A stretch of DNA of 64,000 nt. Source: Poriferisodalis sp965204195. Lineage in GTDB: Bacteria > Actinomycetota > Acidimicrobiia > Acidimicrobiales > Poriferisodalaceae. Each line of letters opens with the position of its first letter. Position 1 is the first letter of the stretch. The DNA is taken from positions 3,534,001-3,598,000 of the forward strand of contig NZ_OZ241975.1 of NCBI RefSeq assembly GCF_965204195.1. The letters run 5' to 3'. The notes under the pieces are model-generated. The model saw only the letters and a list, made by a program, of their open reading frames with translations, was not told the DNA's origin and ran no database searches. The position numbers were made by a program, and so were the translations under genes. Shown here piece after piece: positions 43,946-51,272 of this stretch.

Positions 43946-44533
43946 CTAGCTCCCCGCCTCGAGCTTGCGCGCGGGCGCGAAGTCATCAATGCCGAATTCG
44001 GGAACCTTGCGCACCTTCTGCTCCGAGCCGGGCTCGTAGTCGAGAAACTCCGGCACGGTCTCCATCCACTCGCTGAGGCGGATCCGGTCGTGCAGCAGAT
44101 CTGCGATGTGCGGCTCGGAGTACTCGTATTCGGGCGACCAGAACAGCGCGTCGAACGGGCACACCTCCACGCAGATGCCGCAGTACATGCACAGCGCGTA
44201 GTCGATGTCGAACCGGTCGACCACGTTGACCGAGCGCACCGCACCGCCGGCCCGCCGGGGCGGGGCCTTCACCTTGTGTCCCTCGATGTAGATGCACCAG
44301 TCGGGGCACGAACGCGAGCACAGCATGCAGGCCGTGCAGTTCTCCTCGTGCAGGGCGATCACGCCCCGTGCCCGATCGGGCGGGGCTTCCTTCTCGTGCG
44401 GGTACTGCACGGTCACCGAGCCCTGCTGGGGAGCAGGGATGAGCGTGCGCATGCCCCGCTTGGGGAACAGCGTGCGCATCGCGGTGCGCGCCGTCACGCC
44501 AAGGCCTTTCAGCAGTCCGGGAAGTTGTGGCAT
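43946..44533 (-). CDS. nuoI: NADH-quinone oxidoreductase subunit I (operon 1)
   Basis: 195 residues with two 4Fe-4S cluster motifs: CTACMLCSRSCPDWC (about 70-84) and CMYCGICVEVCPFDAL (about 115-130). These are clusters N6a and N6b that pass electrons to NuoB. A C-terminal extension of about 50 residues follows. It ends just before the nuoJ start. Confidence 0.95.
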   Translation of the reverse strand: MPQLPGLLKGLGVTARTAMRTLFPKRGMRTLIPAPQQGSVTVQYPHEKEAPPDRARGVIALHEENCTACMLCSRSCPDWCIYIEGHKVKAPPRRAGGAVRSVNVVDRFDIDYALCMYCGICVEVCPFDALFWSPEYEYSEPHIADLLHDRIRLSEWMETVPEFLDYEPGSEQKVRKVPEFGIDDFAPARKLEAGS

Positions 44534-45586
44534 CTACAGCACCACCTTGAAGATTCCGGTCACGACGATGTTCGCGAGCGAGAGCGGGATGAGGACCTTC
44601 CAGGCGAACTTCTGGAGCTGGTCTTCACGCAGGCGGGGGTAGGTGAAGCGGATCCAGAAGATGATGAAGGCCACCACCAGGATCTTCACGAGCATCACGA
44701 CCGGGCCGAGCACGTTGAGCACCGGCGCGTTGAAGTCGAAGCCGGGGATCCACCAACCGCCCAGGAACATCACGGTGGCGAGCGCCGAGAAGGCGAACGC
44801 CGTGGCCACTTCGGCCATGAAGAACAGCAGGAAGCGGAAGCCCGTGTACTCCACATGGAAGCCGCCGACGAGTTCGGTCTCGGCCACGGGCATGTCGAAC
44901 GGCGTCTGGGTCAGCTCGGCCTGGGCGGAGATCATGAAGATCAGAAAGCCGATGAACTGCGTCAGGATGAACGGGTTGCCGATGAGGCCGAAGCCGAAGA
45001 TCTCGCCCTCGGCCTGGGCACGCACGATCTCCTGCAAATTGAGCGAGTCGGCCTGGATGACCACGCCCATGACGGCCAGGATCAGCGGCAACTCGTATGC
45101 GATGAGCTGGCCAGCCGCCCGCAGGCCGCCGAGCAAGGCGTACTTGTTGGCCGACGCCCAGCCCGCCATCAGCACGCCCAGCACCGACAGCGACGAGACC
45201 GCCATTGCGTAGAAGATCCCCGTGTCGAGGTTCTCCACCACCGCGTCGGGGCCGGTGGGCAGCACCACAAAGAGCAGGAACGACGACGCCAGCACCACCA
45301 CCGGGGCGGCCCGGAAGACTCGCCGATCGGCGGCGGCGGGGTGGATGTCTTCCTTCTGCAGGAACTTGACCGCGTCGGCGATGAGCTGCAGCGTGCCGTA
45401 GGGGCCGACGTCTTGAGGGCCGAGCCGGCTCTGCATGAACGCCATCATCTTCAGCAGGAACAGGTAGCCGAGCAGCAGCGCGGCTGTCGGGATGACGATG
45501 AGCGCGACGCCCAGCTTGATGCTGGTCTCTGCCCAGTACGCCAAGCCGAGCGCGCCCGACACATCGATCGCCGTCAGGCCCGTCAC
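44534..45586 (-). CDS. nuoH: NADH-quinone oxidoreductase subunit H (operon 1)
   Basis: 350 residues, eight-helix membrane subunit forming the quinone entry site with NuoB and NuoD. Signatures are MQSRLGPQDVGPYGTLQLIAD, FMISAQAELTQTPFDMPVAE and ELVGGFHVEYTGFRF (quinone-site loop with conserved acids). It is directly joined to nuoD (4-bp overlap) because nuoE, F and G are absent here. Confidence 0.95.
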   Translation of the reverse strand: MTGLTAIDVSGALGLAYWAETSIKLGVALIVIPTAALLLGYLFLLKMMAFMQSRLGPQDVGPYGTLQLIADAVKFLQKEDIHPAAADRRVFRAAPVVVLASSFLLFVVLPTGPDAVVENLDTGIFYAMAVSSLSVLGVLMAGWASANKYALLGGLRAAGQLIAYELPLILAVMGVVIQADSLNLQEIVRAQAEGEIFGFGLIGNPFILTQFIGFLIFMISAQAELTQTPFDMPVAETELVGGFHVEYTGFRFLLFFMAEVATAFAFSALATVMFLGGWWIPGFDFNAPVLNVLGPVVMLVKILVVAFIIFWIRFTYPRLREDQLQKFAWKVLIPLSLANIVVTGIFKVVL

Positions 45587-46767
45587 CGGTCAATATCCCC
45601 GAGGATGAAGTAGAGCGATCCGAGGATGGTGATGATGTCGGGCACGTAGGTGCCACGCATCACCCACGGCACGACCGAGATGTTGCTGAAGCTGGGGGTG
45701 CGGATCTTCACCCGGAACGGCTCCAGCCCGCCCTTGGACACCACGTAGTAGCCCATCTCGCCGAGCGGGTTCTCGGTGGAGACATACGCCTCGCCGGCCG
45801 GCACCTTGATGATGCGCGGCACCTTCGCCATGATCGGCCCGGCGGGAATGCTGTCGAGCAGCTGATCGACGATCTTGGTGGCCTCGCGGGTCTCCTGCAG
45901 CCGCACCCAGTAGCGAGCGAACGAGTCGCCGTCGGGATGGGTCCACACCCGCCAGTCGACCTCGTCCCAGGCCAGGCCCGGGTTGGCGTCACGGCGCAGG
46001 TCCCAGTCGACGCCGCTGGCCCGCAGGTTGGCGCCAGACAGGCCGTAGCTGAGCGCCACGTCACCCGGGATGACGCCCACGCTGCGGCAGCGGGTCTGGA
46101 AGATCTCGTTGCCCATCAACAGGTCTTCCATCTCGTCGCAGAAGCCCCGCATCTTGGCCATCACGGCGTGGGTCTCGTCGATCCAGCCCCGTGGCAGGTC
46201 GTCCTTGAGTCCGCCGATGCGGTCGAAGTTGGGATGGAACCGGCCGCCGGTCACCGCCTCGATCTGGTTGAGCACCCGCTCGCGGTCGCGGAAGGCGAAG
46301 AACACCGGGGTGAGGGCACCTACCTGCACGCCCATGTCGCCCAGGAACAGCGACACGTTGGCGATCCGGCTGAGCTCGAACAGGATGGTGCGGATCCACT
46401 GGGCACGGGGCGGGGCCTCGATGCCCATGAGCTGCTCGGCGGCGAGGATGAACGGCACCTCGTTGGCGAAGCTGCCGAGCCAGTCGATGCGGTTGATCAG
46501 CGTGGTGCACTGCGGGAACGTGCGGACCTCGCAGAGCTTCTCGTAGCCGCGGTGCATGTAGCCCATCAGCGGCTCGGCGGAGATGACCTGCTCGCCGTCG
46601 AGCTGGCAGGCGATGCGCAGCGTGCCGTGCGTGGCGGGGTGCTGCGGGCCGATGTTGAGCGTCATGTCGCCGGTGTCGAGCTCGACGTTCACCCGGGCGT
46701 CGGCGGCCTGCGCCGCCACGTACGCCTGTTGCTCACGCAGGGCGGATGCCGTCGGCGGGGGACTCAT
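45583..46767 (-). CDS. nuoD: NADH-quinone oxidoreductase subunit D (operon 1)
   Basis: 394 residues, the 49-kDa subunit with part of the quinone pocket. Signatures are NIGPQHPATHGTLRI, EPLMGYMHRGYEKL, and the C-terminal end VVPWVMRGTYVPDIITILGS. The His and Tyr in the quinone area (GPQHPATHG; the conserved DPL-like region) are kept. Start ATG at 46767. Confidence 0.96.
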   Translation of the reverse strand: MSPPPTASALREQQAYVAAQAADARVNVELDTGDMTLNIGPQHPATHGTLRIACQLDGEQVISAEPLMGYMHRGYEKLCEVRTFPQCTTLINRIDWLGSFANEVPFILAAEQLMGIEAPPRAQWIRTILFELSRIANVSLFLGDMGVQVGALTPVFFAFRDRERVLNQIEAVTGGRFHPNFDRIGGLKDDLPRGWIDETHAVMAKMRGFCDEMEDLLMGNEIFQTRCRSVGVIPGDVALSYGLSGANLRASGVDWDLRRDANPGLAWDEVDWRVWTHPDGDSFARYWVRLQETREATKIVDQLLDSIPAGPIMAKVPRIIKVPAGEAYVSTENPLGEMGYYVVSKGGLEPFRVKIRTPSFSNISVVPWVMRGTYVPDIITILGSLYFILGDIDR

Positions 46768-46831
46768 GCGCCCGCTCCAGACGCGAGCTTGCGAGCGCCA
46801 TCGGACACAGCCGGTGCCACGATGACGGGAC
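46768..46831. repeat. Short duplication between nuoC and nuoD
   Basis: A direct repeat of about 26 bp, GGGACTCAtGCGCCCGCTCC and following bases versus GGGACTCAcGCGCCCGCTCC, occurs at the nuoD start (about 46760-46785) and at the nuoC stop (about 46824-46849). It differs by one base, which turns CAT (start of nuoD) into CAC. The spacer is thus a small tandem duplication of the nuoC-nuoD junction. Confidence 0.55.
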
Positions 46832-47563
46832 TCACGCGCCCGCTCCAGACGCCTCGAACTCGGCCATCACCTCGGCCTCGAGCTGCGCTTCGAGCTCGGG
46901 CGGGATCTCCTCGATGTCGACCACGCCCGGCCACGGTTTGACGGCACGGGCCAGTAGCGGGAAGTCCTTGCGCAGCGGGTGGCCCTCGAATTCGGTGGGC
47001 AGGTAGATGTGCGCCAGATTGGGGTGCCCGTCGAAGACGATGCCGAACATCTCGTGGGCTTCGCGCTCGTGCCAATCGGCGCCGGCGAAGACATCGACGA
47101 TCGACGGCACCGTGGCGGGGGTGCCGTCGGTGTCGGGCAGGTCGGCCTTGATGAGGACAGCGGCGTGCCGTGCCGGCGCATGGAGCTGGGCGAGCAACTG
47201 GAAGCGGGTCTCGCCGCCGCCCCGCCGAACGGTCTCGGCGGCCGTGGCGCTGGTTGCGTCGTCGTCCTCGCCGATGCCGGCGGCATCGAATTCGGTGTCC
47301 TCGTAGCGGCCTTCGGGTGCGTCCGACCAGTCGATGGCCGACAGGAAGCCGAAGTAGACGAAGCCGTGCTCACGCAGCGCCGCGAGCGCGGTCCGCCAGT
47401 GCTCGACTTCGATGCGCAGCCAGAGGTTCTGGCCGGTTTCGATGTGGGTCTCAATCACTGCGTCGCCCAGCAGCTCGGACAACTCGGCCGCGAGCGCTTC
47501 GCGGGCCTCGTCGCCCGGCGCTGCGTCGTCGCCAGATTGGGCGTCGTCGGTCTCGTCGGCCAT
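46832..47563 (-). CDS. nuoC: NADH-quinone oxidoreductase subunit C (operon 1)
   Basis: 243 residues, the 30-kDa subunit. The conserved core is DWHEREAHEMFGIVFDGHPN, then PTEFEGHPLRKDFPL. An inserted Asp/Thr/Ala-rich segment (about 98-130) and an acidic N-terminus make it longer than the usual 150-200. It starts just downstream of nuoB. Confidence 0.95.
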   Translation of the reverse strand: MADETDDAQSGDDAAPGDEAREALAAELSELLGDAVIETHIETGQNLWLRIEVEHWRTALAALREHGFVYFGFLSAIDWSDAPEGRYEDTEFDAAGIGEDDDATSATAAETVRRGGGETRFQLLAQLHAPARHAAVLIKADLPDTDGTPATVPSIVDVFAGADWHEREAHEMFGIVFDGHPNLAHIYLPTEFEGHPLRKDFPLLARAVKPWPGVVDIEEIPPELEAQLEAEVMAEFEASGAGA

Positions 47564-47571
47564 CGTTCTGC

Positions 47572-48123
47572 CTACGCCGATCCCGCCGAGACAGCCGACG
47601 CTGGGTCTGATCGTCCCGGGGCCGCAGGAACCACGATCGGCTCGCCGCGCCAGCGTTCTTGCATGTCCTCACGCTGGATGCGCTCCTGCAGCAGCACGAT
47701 GCCCTCCAGCAGGGCTTCGGGCCGCGGCGGGCAGCCCGGCACGTACACGTCGACAGGGATGACCTGATCGACGCCCTTGGTCACCGAGTAGCTGTCCCAG
47801 TAGGGACCGCCGCAATTGGCGCACGACCCCATGGAGATCACGTACTTGGGCTCGGGCATCTGCTCGTACAGACGGCGGATGACCGGTGCCATCTTGTCGG
47901 TGACGGTGCCCGAGATCACCACCAGATCGGCCTGGCGCGGGCTGGCCGGAAACGGGATCACGCCCAGCCGCATGACGTCATAGCGAGGCGAGCCGAACGC
48001 GGCGCCCATCTCGATGGCGCAGCATGCCAGACCCCACTGGTACACCCACAGCGAGCGGGCCCTGCCGAAGTTCAGCAGCCAGCTGAGCGGCTTGGGCAGT
48101 TTGACCTTGTCGACCAGTGCCAT
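47572..48123 (-). CDS. nuoB: NADH-quinone oxidoreductase subunit B (operon 1)
   Basis: 183 residues carrying the N2 4Fe-4S cluster next to the quinone site. The Cys ligands are in LACCAIEMG, GSCANCGGPY and PGCPPRPEAL. Start MALVDKVKLPKPLSWLLNFG fits the family. Confidence 0.96.
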   Translation of the reverse strand: MALVDKVKLPKPLSWLLNFGRARSLWVYQWGLACCAIEMGAAFGSPRYDVMRLGVIPFPASPRQADLVVISGTVTDKMAPVIRRLYEQMPEPKYVISMGSCANCGGPYWDSYSVTKGVDQVIPVDVYVPGCPPRPEALLEGIVLLQERIQREDMQERWRGEPIVVPAAPGRSDPASAVSAGSA

Positions 48124-48143
48124 CGCGAGATTCCCTCAGCCCC

Positions 48144-48518
48144 TCACACCCAGCGCAGGACGCCCTTGCGCCATGCGTAGAACAGGCCCAGCACCAGGAT
48201 GAAGATGAAGATCGCCATCTCGACCAGGCCGAACAGGGCGTAGACCTCGAGCCGCGTCGCCCAAGGGAAGATGAAGACGGCCTCCACGTCGAACAGGACG
48301 AAGAGGACCGCGAAGACGTAGTACCGGATTTGGCTCTGGGTCCAGTCGCTGCCGACCGGATCGACGCCGCTCTCGTACGCGATCAGCTTCTGCGGTGTCG
48401 GTCGTTGCGGGCGCAGAATGCGGGCGACGCCGAACATTGCGAAGGCCATCAAGACTGCCGCTGCGCCGAAGATTGCGACGGTCAGATAGCTCCGCAAGAG
48501 GTCGGACACGGACCGCAA
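48144..48518 (-). CDS. nuoA: NADH-quinone oxidoreductase subunit A (operon 1)
   Basis: 124 residues, three transmembrane helices with the conserved loop PTPQKLIAYESGVDPVG and FDVEAVFIFPWA on helix 2. The start is a TTG at 48518 or a GTG at 48509. It is the first gene of an eleven-gene operon nuoABCDHIJKLMN without E, F and G. The promoter should lie in 48519-48608. Confidence 0.94.
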   Translation of the reverse strand: MRSVSDLLRSYLTVAIFGAAAVLMAFAMFGVARILRPQRPTPQKLIAYESGVDPVGSDWTQSQIRYYVFAVLFVLFDVEAVFIFPWATRLEVYALFGLVEMAIFIFILVLGLFYAWRKGVLRWV

Positions 48519-48608
48519 CGCTAGCGACTTCGCGCCACCCTGCGCCGAATCTGCGACGTTTCGCGGCGAACGTGCCCAAGCGGAATCGCGAGGGCTTGGG
48601 GCGTGCGA

Positions 48609-48911
48609 TCAGACCTTCCTGCGGGGTATGTCCGCGTTCTTGAGAACCTCGCCGTGAGCATCGATGATTCCGGCCTTGGACCCAAGGGAGAGCGGGTTCG
48701 CGCCGAACAGATCGGCGCGGTTGATGGCCACCCACCGGTAGCCGTCGATCTTCTTCACACGCTTGAAGGCACCCTTGAGGTCGTCCACGCTGGCCGCGAC
48801 GATGATGGAGCCCTTATCGAACACGAGATCGGCTGCGCCCGAAGCATCGGCAGTCGCGCCAACCGCTGCCGCCACAGATGCAGTCAGCGCGTCATGGTCG
48901 AGTCGGCTCAT
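48609..48911 (-). CDS. Unknown 100-residue protein at the end of the PTS locus
   Basis: 100 residues from ATG 48911 (GAGGAGGA upstream, overlapping the end of HPr). It is soluble and mixed alpha/beta with segments LVFDKGSIIVAASVDDLKGA and KIDGYRWVAINRADLFGANP. No family is recognised. Its tight link to HPr suggests a role in the sugar-phosphate system, for example regulation. It is the last gene of the PTS unit before nuoA. Confidence 0.65.
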   Translation of the reverse strand: MSRLDHDALTASVAAAVGATADASGAADLVFDKGSIIVAASVDDLKGAFKRVKKIDGYRWVAINRADLFGANPLSLGSKAGIIDAHGEVLKNADIPRRKV

Positions 48912-48912
48912 G

Positions 48913-49176
48913 TCATTCCTCCTCGGTGAGAATGGCCACGACAGTCTCAAGCGCGGCTTCGGCTTGAGGTCCCTCTGAGTGGACTCGCGCAGTGTCACCG
49001 GGTCCCGCTCCGAGCGCGAGCACGCTCATGATGCTCACCGCATTGGCGGTCTTCTGGCCGGCCTCGATCCTGACCTCCGCATCGAAAGCCTTCAGCTTCT
49101 CCACCATGACCGCGGCAGGCCGGGCGTGAAGGCCATGCGGATTGGTGATGACCACTTCGGCGAACAGCGGGTCCAT
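48913..49176 (-). CDS. Phosphocarrier protein HPr (dedicated to this PTS locus)
   Basis: 87 residues from ATG 49176 (GGAG 6 nt upstream; a TTG at 49188 is less likely). The active-site His17 is in NPHGLHARPAAVMV. A Ser (48) in VSIMSVLALG matches the Ser46 regulatory site of other HPrs. It takes phosphate from Enzyme I and passes it to the EIIA gene product next door. Confidence 0.93.
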   Translation of the reverse strand: MDPLFAEVVITNPHGLHARPAAVMVEKLKAFDAEVRIEAGQKTANAVSIMSVLALGAGPGDTARVHSEGPQAEAALETVVAILTEEE

Positions 49177-49197
49177 CGAGATCTCCAACTCCTGGGG

Positions 49198-49665
49198 TCA
49201 ATCGTCGTCCGACGGCGCAGCGCTCAACTGGTCGTAGACGAAGTCGGCATCACCCGTCTGCGCAAGCTGCTCGCATAACTCCTCGTCTTGCAGTATCTCG
49301 GCAAGCTGCGACAGGACGCGTACGTGATCGTCGCCTACCGCCGCAAGCCCGACCACCAGATAGGCGGTGCCTGGCCCCCAGTCGACGCCCTCGGGATACT
49401 GGGCCACCACGATCCCCGTCGATCGGATGAACTCCTTGCTCTCGTTGACCCCATGAGGCAGGGCAACGCCATTGCCCAAGTAGGTGGAGACAACCCGTTC
49501 GCGATTCTTCATCCCTTCGACGTAGGGGGGTGTTACCGAGCCACGATTCACGAGCAGACTGCCCGAGTATTCGATGGCTTCATCCATGGAATCCGCACTG
49601 CACCCGAGCACAACGTCCGCTCGGGTCAGCACAGACCCAAGCCCGTTGTCCACGCTGTCGTCCAC
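49198..49665 (-). CDS. PTS fructose/mannitol-type EIIA component
   Basis: 155 residues from a GTG. The phosphorylated His71 is in GNGVALPHGVNES, and LLVNRGSVTPPYVEGM precedes it, as in mannitol EIIA. It lies 8 bp from EIIB and receives phosphate from HPr. Confidence 0.93.
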   Translation of the reverse strand: MDDSVDNGLGSVLTRADVVLGCSADSMDEAIEYSGSLLVNRGSVTPPYVEGMKNRERVVSTYLGNGVALPHGVNESKEFIRSTGIVVAQYPEGVDWGPGTAYLVVGLAAVGDDHVRVLSQLAEILQDEELCEQLAQTGDADFVYDQLSAAPSDDD

Positions 49666-49673
49666 GTCAGAGC

Positions 49674-50003
49674 TCAGATCTTTGACACGACCGGCTCACC
49701 GGCCTTCAACGTCGCGACCAGTTGTTTCACTGATGGGTCATTCATGAAGAGAACGAACGGCACGATGGCCGCCGTCGGGACTTTCTCCCGCGCCTGCTTC
49801 GCGAGACCTTGATGGACGACGATCACGTCGGCATCGTCAGCCAGCTGACCTACCGGTCGATGCACGACGGCGATGTCGAGCTTCGCCTTCTTGACCATCT
49901 TCTTCAGTTGATTTGCACCCATCAGGCTGCTGCCCATACCCGCTTCGCAGGCGAACACGATCAACTTCACGTCGCTGGCCGTCTTGGTGACTCGCTCCGT
50001 CAT
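49674..50003 (-). CDS. PTS mannitol-type EIIB component
   Basis: 109 residues from ATG 50003 (GGAGGT upstream). The phosphocysteine Cys19 is in VFACEAGMGSSLMGANQL. It carries phosphate from EIIA to the sugar bound by EIIC. Here EIIA, EIIB and EIIC are separate proteins rather than the fused MtlA of enterobacteria. Confidence 0.93.
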   Translation of the reverse strand: MTERVTKTASDVKLIVFACEAGMGSSLMGANQLKKMVKKAKLDIAVVHRPVGQLADDADVIVVHQGLAKQAREKVPTAAIVPFVLFMNDPSVKQLVATLKAGEPVVSKI

Positions 50004-50103
50004 GTCTGACCTCCGGTCGGTCTTTCCGATGCTGGTGCCGCCCCTGCGCCACAGACCAATACGCAGGATGGCGGTGCCACGAAGAATATGAGCCACTGAG
50101 ATT

Positions 50104-50148
50104 AGGAGGACCGGGGCGGTCAGCAATCCTGAGCCGCCCCGGCCTCCT
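50104..50148 (-). terminator. Strong intercistronic hairpin between EIIC and EIIB
   Basis: Inverted repeat AGGAGG-CCGGGGCGG paired with CCGCCCCGG-CCTCCT with a single-base bulge, 14-nt loop. No T-run follows. Lying inside the PTS unit, it could be a partial terminator or an RNA-stability element that sets EIIC versus EIIB/A/HPr levels. Confidence 0.5.
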
Positions 50149-50191
50149 CAGGCTGCGCTCATCTGGGGCTCGGCGCAACCTCCGTGGTGGC

Positions 50192-51106
50192 TCAGTTCAG
50201 CGGGACTCCCTCCATGGCGTCGTCGAGCGAGGTGTCGTCGTCGCTGTCGTCGATCTCCGGAACCGGGAAGAGTCTCAACAGGATCGAGCCGACAATGAAT
50301 GCGGCTGCGGCCCCTGCTGCGATTCCTAGGAACACCCCTGCGACCGCACCGCCGCTTGACGGCAGGAAGGTGATGTAGGCGAAGATGCTGCCTGGCGACG
50401 GCGGCCCGGTAAGGCCTGCATCGAAGATGACGAACACAATGTCGGCCACGTCGGTGGTACCCAGCGGCGTGAGCACCCCATGGTTGATGGCGTTGTTCAG
50501 GAACAGCACCTTGCCGACTTCAATGGGCAGATCCATGAGCGGCAGCAGGCCGGCATCGCTGATGCCTTCGACCATATTGCCGAACGCCGTCGCGAGGCTC
50601 GACATGATCGGGCCGATGACCACGTAGCCGAGCATCGCCAGGATGACGCCCGCAATGCCTTGCGAGAAGTTATTGATGAGCATCTCGAAGCCGGCCGGAC
50701 GCTTGTCCTCCAGGTACTTGTCGATCTCCCTCATCACCCAACCGGAGAGCGGGCCGATGACCATGGCGCCGAGGAACTGCGGCGGATCGCCGACAACACC
50801 CGACGACAGCTCGAAGGACGCACCGCCGATGACACCGAGCACGGCCACAGCGCCGAGCACACCGCCGCGGTGGCCGTGGAGCAGCTTGCCGCCGGTATAG
50901 GCGACGAGCATCGGCAGCAGATACTTGATCATCGGGCCGACGGTGTTCTCGGTTATCAATCCTCAATCCCAGTCAATGCTGGTCTTGGCCAGCCAGCCCG
51001 TCGGGATGAATAGAGCGGTGATCAACCCCCAAGCGATGAACGCACCGATATTCGGTATGACCATGCTCGATAGGAAGCCGCCGAAACGTTGGACACGTTG
51101 AAGCAT
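50192..51106 (-). pseudogene. PTS mannitol-type EIIC permease, interrupted by an in-frame TGA
   Basis: The membrane permease of the polyol PTS. From ATG 51106 (AGGGGG 8 nt upstream) the frame reads MLQRVQRFGGFLSSMVIPNI, the normal EIIC start, through 47 codons to a TGA at 50965-50963. It continues in the same frame as ITENTVGPMIKYLLP, FELSSGVVGDPPQFLGAM and FLNNAINHGVLTPLG (the substrate region). Without the stop it would be about 304 residues. It is scored as broken; a TTG four bases after the TGA (50959) could start a truncated protein of 255 residues. Readthrough or sequencing error are alternatives. Confidence 0.75.
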
Positions 51107-51272
51107 GCGTAGAACCCCCTTGCTTCAGGCGATTGGATCATCCTTGCCCTTGGAAGCCATCCGGATCTACTGCCAATACGGCACCGTTCGGCAACGACAT
51201 TTCGGTGCGCGCGCTGCGTTGTGGCGCAACAGCAATCGGTCTCAATAGCGTCCCGGCTCGACAGCGACAGGA

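Noticed and set aside
50963..50965. TGA as a Trp or selenocysteine codon
   Set aside because: TGA ends many intact genes here (rplJ, mgsA, ptsI neighbours), and no selenocysteine insertion element or Cys-containing homologous position is seen.
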